Shown one piece after another: positions 59,406-64,000 of a stretch of DNA of 64,000 nt (within the stretch, counting starts at the first letter, position 1; each line of letters opens with the position of its first letter). The notes beneath the pieces are model-generated. The model did no database searches. It had not been told where the DNA came from and saw only the letters and a list, made by a program, of their open reading frames with translations. This stretch comes from Druceiella hillmani (lineage: Eukaryota > Arthropoda > Insecta > Lepidoptera > Hepialidae): assembly GCA_039881145.1 (NCBI GenBank), contig JAYKKI010000067.1, positions 2,989,501 through 3,053,500 of the forward strand. Reading direction: 5' to 3'. The position numbers and the translations under genes are program-made.

Positions 59406-59560
59406 TTTTAAGTTACATTGTTGTTTGGACTGAATTTTAATATGTTATTAAACGTTTTATTAAGATCGAGCCACCATGCGGCTTATTTATTGAACGTACT
59501 TGACACTAATAAACGTCACTACTTTTTATCCCCCTCTTACAAAGCTTTATGAGTAATTAT
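59406..59560 (-). promoter_or_regulatory. Conserved 5' flank of gustatory receptor B
   Basis: Mirror of 40,840-40,979 with the same near-identical runs just upstream of the start codon. Likely 5' UTR and core promoter. Confidence 0.4.
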
Positions 59561-59835
59561 TTAACCTAATGGCCGATATTAATTTATCAGAAGAGATATT
59601 TATTGATTTTGCATTAAGCTCTTTCACCTTGGCTATAAAAAACCCAAGGTATGTAAATTTGGCTCTCACTTAACAAATTAAAATATTTGTTATAAGCCTA
59701 AGTGCTTGAAATAATTTTTAAAGACAGAGAAATAACATTTCTGATAACTAACAAACATTAATTATATTCAATACATAAAGATATATTTAGATTACATTTT
59801 AAATTATTTTAGCATTAATAAACAGTTACTATATA

Positions 59836-60925
59836 CCTGATAAATATTGAAACCAAATTAAATTGGACTAAACGCTAGTTGAACAGTGAAGCAATATAAA
59901 TTCTGAAACAGTATTGACCAAACTACGGATGTACTCATGATATTTCCATCCCAAGTAAAGGAATTATTTGGGTTTTTATCAAAATCAATGTATTTTCCAT
60001 ATCGATATTAATAATGCATTGGATTATTAATGCATAATACTTTGTTAATAATCCAATAACTATAAAACCCAATAGTTATGTAATACCCATATCAAACAAA
60101 TAACAAATGTGGCCCCAAGCACACCCACTAGCTAACTATGATGAAAAAGGTATAGAGCCAGAAAATGTACATTTATAATAGAACTTCATCCTTGTGTCGT
60201 TTTCGTCTCCTCTCTGACAATTTGAACCTATCCTTATCATCATTATAAAGTATAGTGTTGAGAGACATATGGATCTGGTCGGTCTGTCTCAAAGGGGTGT
60301 GATATATTGACCGTTTTCCGTTCACCTTGCCAGTAACAATTAGCTGTTCGAGGTTATGTCCGTCTTTCCTAGCTATGTGATTGAAGAACTCTAGTAATAT
60401 GCAGAGTTAGATAGTGGATAGTCTGATCCATGGACTTAATATACTACAGACAAACGCACTCTACATGCCTTGCATCATCGAAATTGAATTGCTTTTGTGT
60501 GCGTAATTGTACACATGTATGAGTTTAAGTTATGGCTTTTCACTTACGATGTTATATCGATAATATAAAAATAAAGGTGAACATAATTGGTCTAATTTTG
60601 TTAACGATTTATTTCCCAGAGCCCATAATTATGAACTTGCCTCCAATTTAACATATTTTTAGGAATGACTAAATTATATAAGAGTGACTCCCGTCTCAAA
60701 AATTATTATTCAATGCCTCGTAGGAGGCATTCCCTTTCCTATTTCTTAACGTTATATAATTGTTACTTCAAATATTTTGGGTATGTTATTTATACTGTGA
60801 AAAAATGTCAATCCAAGCATATTTTTAAAAAAAATATGCCGCAATAGCACTTAGATTTAGGCTAATAATAAAAGAAAATTGTATCAGAAAAAATAAGTTG
60901 CATGTAGAAAATATAAATGTAGTGT
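59836..60925. other. Flank beyond the inverted duplication
   Basis: Small nested inverted repeats of ATTAATAATGCAT/AATCCAATA type lie near 60,005-60,080. No gene is supported. Confidence 0.4.
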
Positions 60926-63003
60926 CAGGAGCGGATACAGCCTTCGAGCTAAGGGGGGACACATAGTCGAGGTCCACTCAGGACAATCCAATTCAATTAC
61001 ATTAATAATTTAAATTAAAAGGACATAATATTTTATTGTTTTACATCAAAATAATTTAATCAAATAACAAATTCTATTTTTCTCCTATGTCTTCTCGCGA
61101 AACGGGTTATGACTTCCTCTACTTGAATAGGTATGTTTTTGTAAAAGTGAAAAAGTGCCACTCCAGTTAGGCAGTCTTCTGCCATTGATGCTCTAAGCCA
61201 AGTTGTGAGCCTCTTGAGAGTAGAAAAGAACCTCATTGCCATCGACATAAAAAAACTTTTACATTGGGATACATTTCAGCATTACAATTTTCTATTAGAT
61301 TAGAAATCCACTGCGGAATGTTCTTATTCCACTGCCATTTTACCATCCACAATCTATATTCATTAATAATTACTGAAACTGGAATGTTGTCTACAAGCAG
61401 TTTATAATCCTTTGCAAGTTGTTTAACAGTTTCAATATCTTCATTAGGACTTTTGGAATAAAAACGCCTAGTTGAAATAAATTAAGTACTTCAGAAGACA
61501 GACAGTCTTATAGGTCATTTATTACAAAATCTAAGAGGGATGTTTACAACCATGCGGAGATACTCTACAGCCGATTGAGCAGGTTGATTATTGGCTCTGA
61601 GTGTTTGTCTTGACTCTATTCTGACGCATTTAATTTCCACGTCTAGTTTCTCAGCTACATCTTTAGTCTCTTCAAAAAGCTGTATGCATCTGTTCCTTTT
61701 TTTGTTGTAGAAGATTCATTGTGTCCCAATACACACACACCATGTTAAATCTATGTTAAATGTGAGACAGAGAATTTTATCAATTTTCGCCAATGCTACA
61801 CTTGTCAACCGATGCTCTATATCGCCTGTATTGTTATCCACTTCATCACATCTAAGCGTATCATAAGTATCACAGAAAGTTACAAAATCTTTCTTCATAA
61901 TACTATTTTGAAGATATCTAAATGATAGACTCGGCTGTGAGTTATGTGATATATCTGTCGTATCATCAAATAAAATTGAAAAGAATTTAGCCTCCTCCAC
62001 ATTCTGTAAAATACTTTCCTAAATGATTTCCTTCAAACATCAATCAACTCATTTCGCACAGTTTTGCTGATGTATGTAGCGTTAGATTTAAAAGTTGCTA
62101 AATGATGCTGCAATGTTGTGTCACAAGATTCTGTACAAAATTTTAAAAGGGCTCTAAAATTTCCTTCATCAGCTATCATGCTGTCATTACCTGTTTCTTT
62201 ATCCAACAATTTGCCATCGTCATAATAGCAATATATTTTGATGACCACAACAAATTATCATTTTGACAATTGGTCACAAGCATTCCCTGTTTTCATTAAC
62301 TTGTGTCACACTTTGACTATTAATTTGGTTAATAATATTAGTCCCAGGTTTATGAAACGTTATTAAAAAGTTTTTTCCCGTGTTTTGTTTTCCAATCTCA
62401 AGCGTTGGTTACTTTGTAAAAAATGAGTCTATTTTTCTAAACGAACCACCACGTGTATATTTTGACCCACCATCAGCATTAGCTTTTAAGCTAAGGGTTT
62501 AGTACCTACTATGTATTATCAAACAAAATCTTCATATAACACCAAATGATTAAATAAATATAAATGTTTTGTGGTCATAATCAGACCCTCAAGGGCATTC
62601 CATATTCTATAAAATAATACTCTTAGCTTTCATTAGTGTATTAGTAAAATTAGAAACAGTAAAGTAAAAAGCAGTGAAGTGCTAAAGTACTCCCTCGTTA
62701 CAAAAAATATACACACTTGTTTATAACTTTCACGTAAACACATAATAACATTAATAACAATGAGATTTTAACACTTTTATGGTAATTATGAGTATTTAGT
62801 ACTTACCATCTCTTCCGAATCAAGTTGCAACAATTTTTAAGAACTCTGCTTCTGTCTGTTAAAATGTTGAAGCCCTATTAAGTATTTTTTATGAGCTATT
62901 TAATTTATGCCGATTTTTTACTGACGCTAAGCAAACGTGAAGCGATACGATTGATGACTAAAAGAGGAAGTCAGCCCGCAGCCTGATTGGTTAATCGCCT
63001 GAC
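60926..63003 (-). mobile_element. hAT transposon remnant (ZMYM1/DUF4371 type)
   Basis: The left end is CAGGAGCGGATACAG...AAGGGGGGACAC, a typical ZMYM-type hAT terminus. A possible right end (ATCGCCTGACA) lies near 62,993-63,003. Flanks show no clear 8-bp duplication. Transposase fragments run on the minus strand between. Confidence 0.6.
61060..62250 (-). pseudogene. ZMYM1-like hAT transposase, fragmented
   Basis: In order on the minus strand: EGNFRALLKFCTESCDTTLQ and NATYISKTVRNELIDV (62,248-62,033); EEAKFFSILFDDTTDISHNS and SLSFRYLQN (62,000-61,900), the block around the first catalytic Asp; and the C-terminal hAT dimerisation segment MRFFSTLKRLTTWLRASMAE with LTGVALFHFYKN (61,248-61,060). 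Frameshifts and stops separate the pieces, and much of the catalytic core between 61,250 and 61,880 is unreadable. A relative of the remnant at 15,727-19,650, but not the same copy. Confidence 0.7.
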
Positions 63004-63289
63004 AGACCAGCAGTACGTAGGATGCGCGCGTTGCAGTCAAGTGTTACTTATTATTATTATACCAGAACATTGCCGACACATCGAATGATCAGAAACGCAG
63101 CCGCGAATGAATAGGGCAGCGCGGCATGGCCAAATCAAACTTGGAATCGTACAAACAATATTTATTCACAGTGAACGAACTAGTGAATTATACAGGTATA
63201 ATATAATAATACTGCGTGTCGTTCACGTGTATGTGTTTGCAATCATACAAAATACTTATTTTATTAAATTCATTAATGAGATTATGAGA

Positions 63290-63345
63290 AATATCAGTGG
63301 CCGACCCGCCCAGGTCATGACACCCCTGGACCCACCTTTGTGTAG
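63290..63345. repeat. hAT-terminus-like fragment
   Basis: CAGTGGCCGACCCGCCCAGG followed by a C-rich CCCCTGGACCCACC stretch resembles the ends of ZMYM-type hAT elements. No matching opposite end is seen. Confidence 0.35.
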
Positions 63346-64000
63346 TGTAAATGTAGAAAAGTAGGAAAATGTGTACCAATATTTTAATAAATAACATATT
63401 ATCTAAATAATAACAAATTATATTCAATTTTAAAATTGAAAAAATAACCTGCACATGCTCCTTATACAATAAAAACACTACTGAGACTGCACATTGTAGA
63501 GATTTCAATTACACAATTCAAACACGAGAAAAAATTATACAATTCAATGTGAGAAAAGTAATTTTCATAACAGTTCCTCGTATCATATAGCATATAGCAC
63601 CAAAACTTAAAAATGTATTTCTACGATTCTAAATAATTATTTTGTTAGTTATTATAAAAAATGATTGCCCTTTAAAGAAAATAATCTTATTCAAACAGTT
63701 TCTCAAAGTTTCTTTTGAAAATTTTTTTAAAGTTGTTTCATATATTAACCTTATTGTCAAATAATTTTCAATTATGTATTTTATTAATAGATATATGTTG
63801 TATGCTATTAAGAGACTCTTGCTATATGAATGATTAATTAAATTATCAAAAATTTGTCAGTTGAGTTAAAATAAGTTTTTAATTGTTCCCTAAAATAATT
63901 TTCGCATTTTAAGCATATACCAAATACATCTTTTGATGGATAAGTCAAAAAGCCCTTACTGTGCTGCTAACATCACTTTCATTTCTTGTTTGAAATAATT
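63346..64000. other. AT-rich DNA to the window end
   Basis: No supported gene or repeat. Confidence 0.35.

Noticed and set aside
59985..60080. Nested ATTAAT/ATTGGA inverted repeats as a mobile element
   Set aside because: Too short and AT-rich, with no paired ends or target duplication.
62800..63090. GC-rich block near 62,940-63,080 as a promoter island
   Set aside because: It fits the subterminal region of the adjacent hAT remnant better than a gene promoter.

Overview
This window looks like nuclear DNA of an insect. It is AT-rich, has long (TA)n arrays and spliceosomal introns, and carries insect-specific chemosensory receptor families: an ionotropic receptor (IR) and two seven-transmembrane gustatory receptors (GRs). 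I cannot fix the order or species. Only three genes look intact: one intronless IR (22,898-24,793, +) and two four-exon GRs (40,980-44,151, + and 55,900-59,405, -). Most of the rest is transposon debris, much of it nested.

Layout. 270-1,085 is a diverged direct copy of 37,370-38,185. 1,960-2,284 is an exon-like ZSWIM3/MULE-type DNA-binding fragment. 2,421 to about 7,800 is a dead minus-strand relative of the intact IR, split by a P-type (THAP/P-element) transposon at 3,028-6,378 and a short Helitron at 6,569-7,652. The intact paralog works as an empty site, so both insertion points can be read to the base. 8.8-13.2 kb holds a second Helitron copy and two copies of a small inverted-repeat element. 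14.2-15.45 kb is a hAT (BED-finger) remnant. 15.7-19.6 kb is a ZMYM-type hAT remnant split by an internally deleted P element (17,760-18,899). 20.7-21.0 kb is a LINE tail. 24.8-40.6 kb is gene-poor, with (TA)n arrays, tandem repeats, small TIR elements and hairpins, and a PIF/Harbinger-like element at 39,565-40,232.

From about 40.6 to 59.8 kb the window is an imperfect, diverged inverted duplication. The two GR genes lie tail to tail at its outer ends. Exon boundaries, intron phases, upstream blocks, intergenic DNA and even a decayed LINE in intron 3 are mirrored between the arms. The centre holds later arrivals: tandem repeats, a 50-bp-arm hairpin, hAT debris and two more copies of the small inverted-repeat element. 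60.9-63.0 kb is another ZMYM-type hAT remnant.

The most interesting signal is the small inverted-repeat element (copies near 11.3, 13.1, 49.8 and 51.1 kb). Each arm carries, or carried, a minimal type I hammerhead ribozyme like those of Penelope-like retroelements. Two copies have perfect 12-bp target-site duplications, and copies differ by changes that keep the helices paired. This suggests a non-autonomous retroelement with one ribozyme per arm on opposite strands. All calls were made by reading and by-eye alignment; no database search was run.
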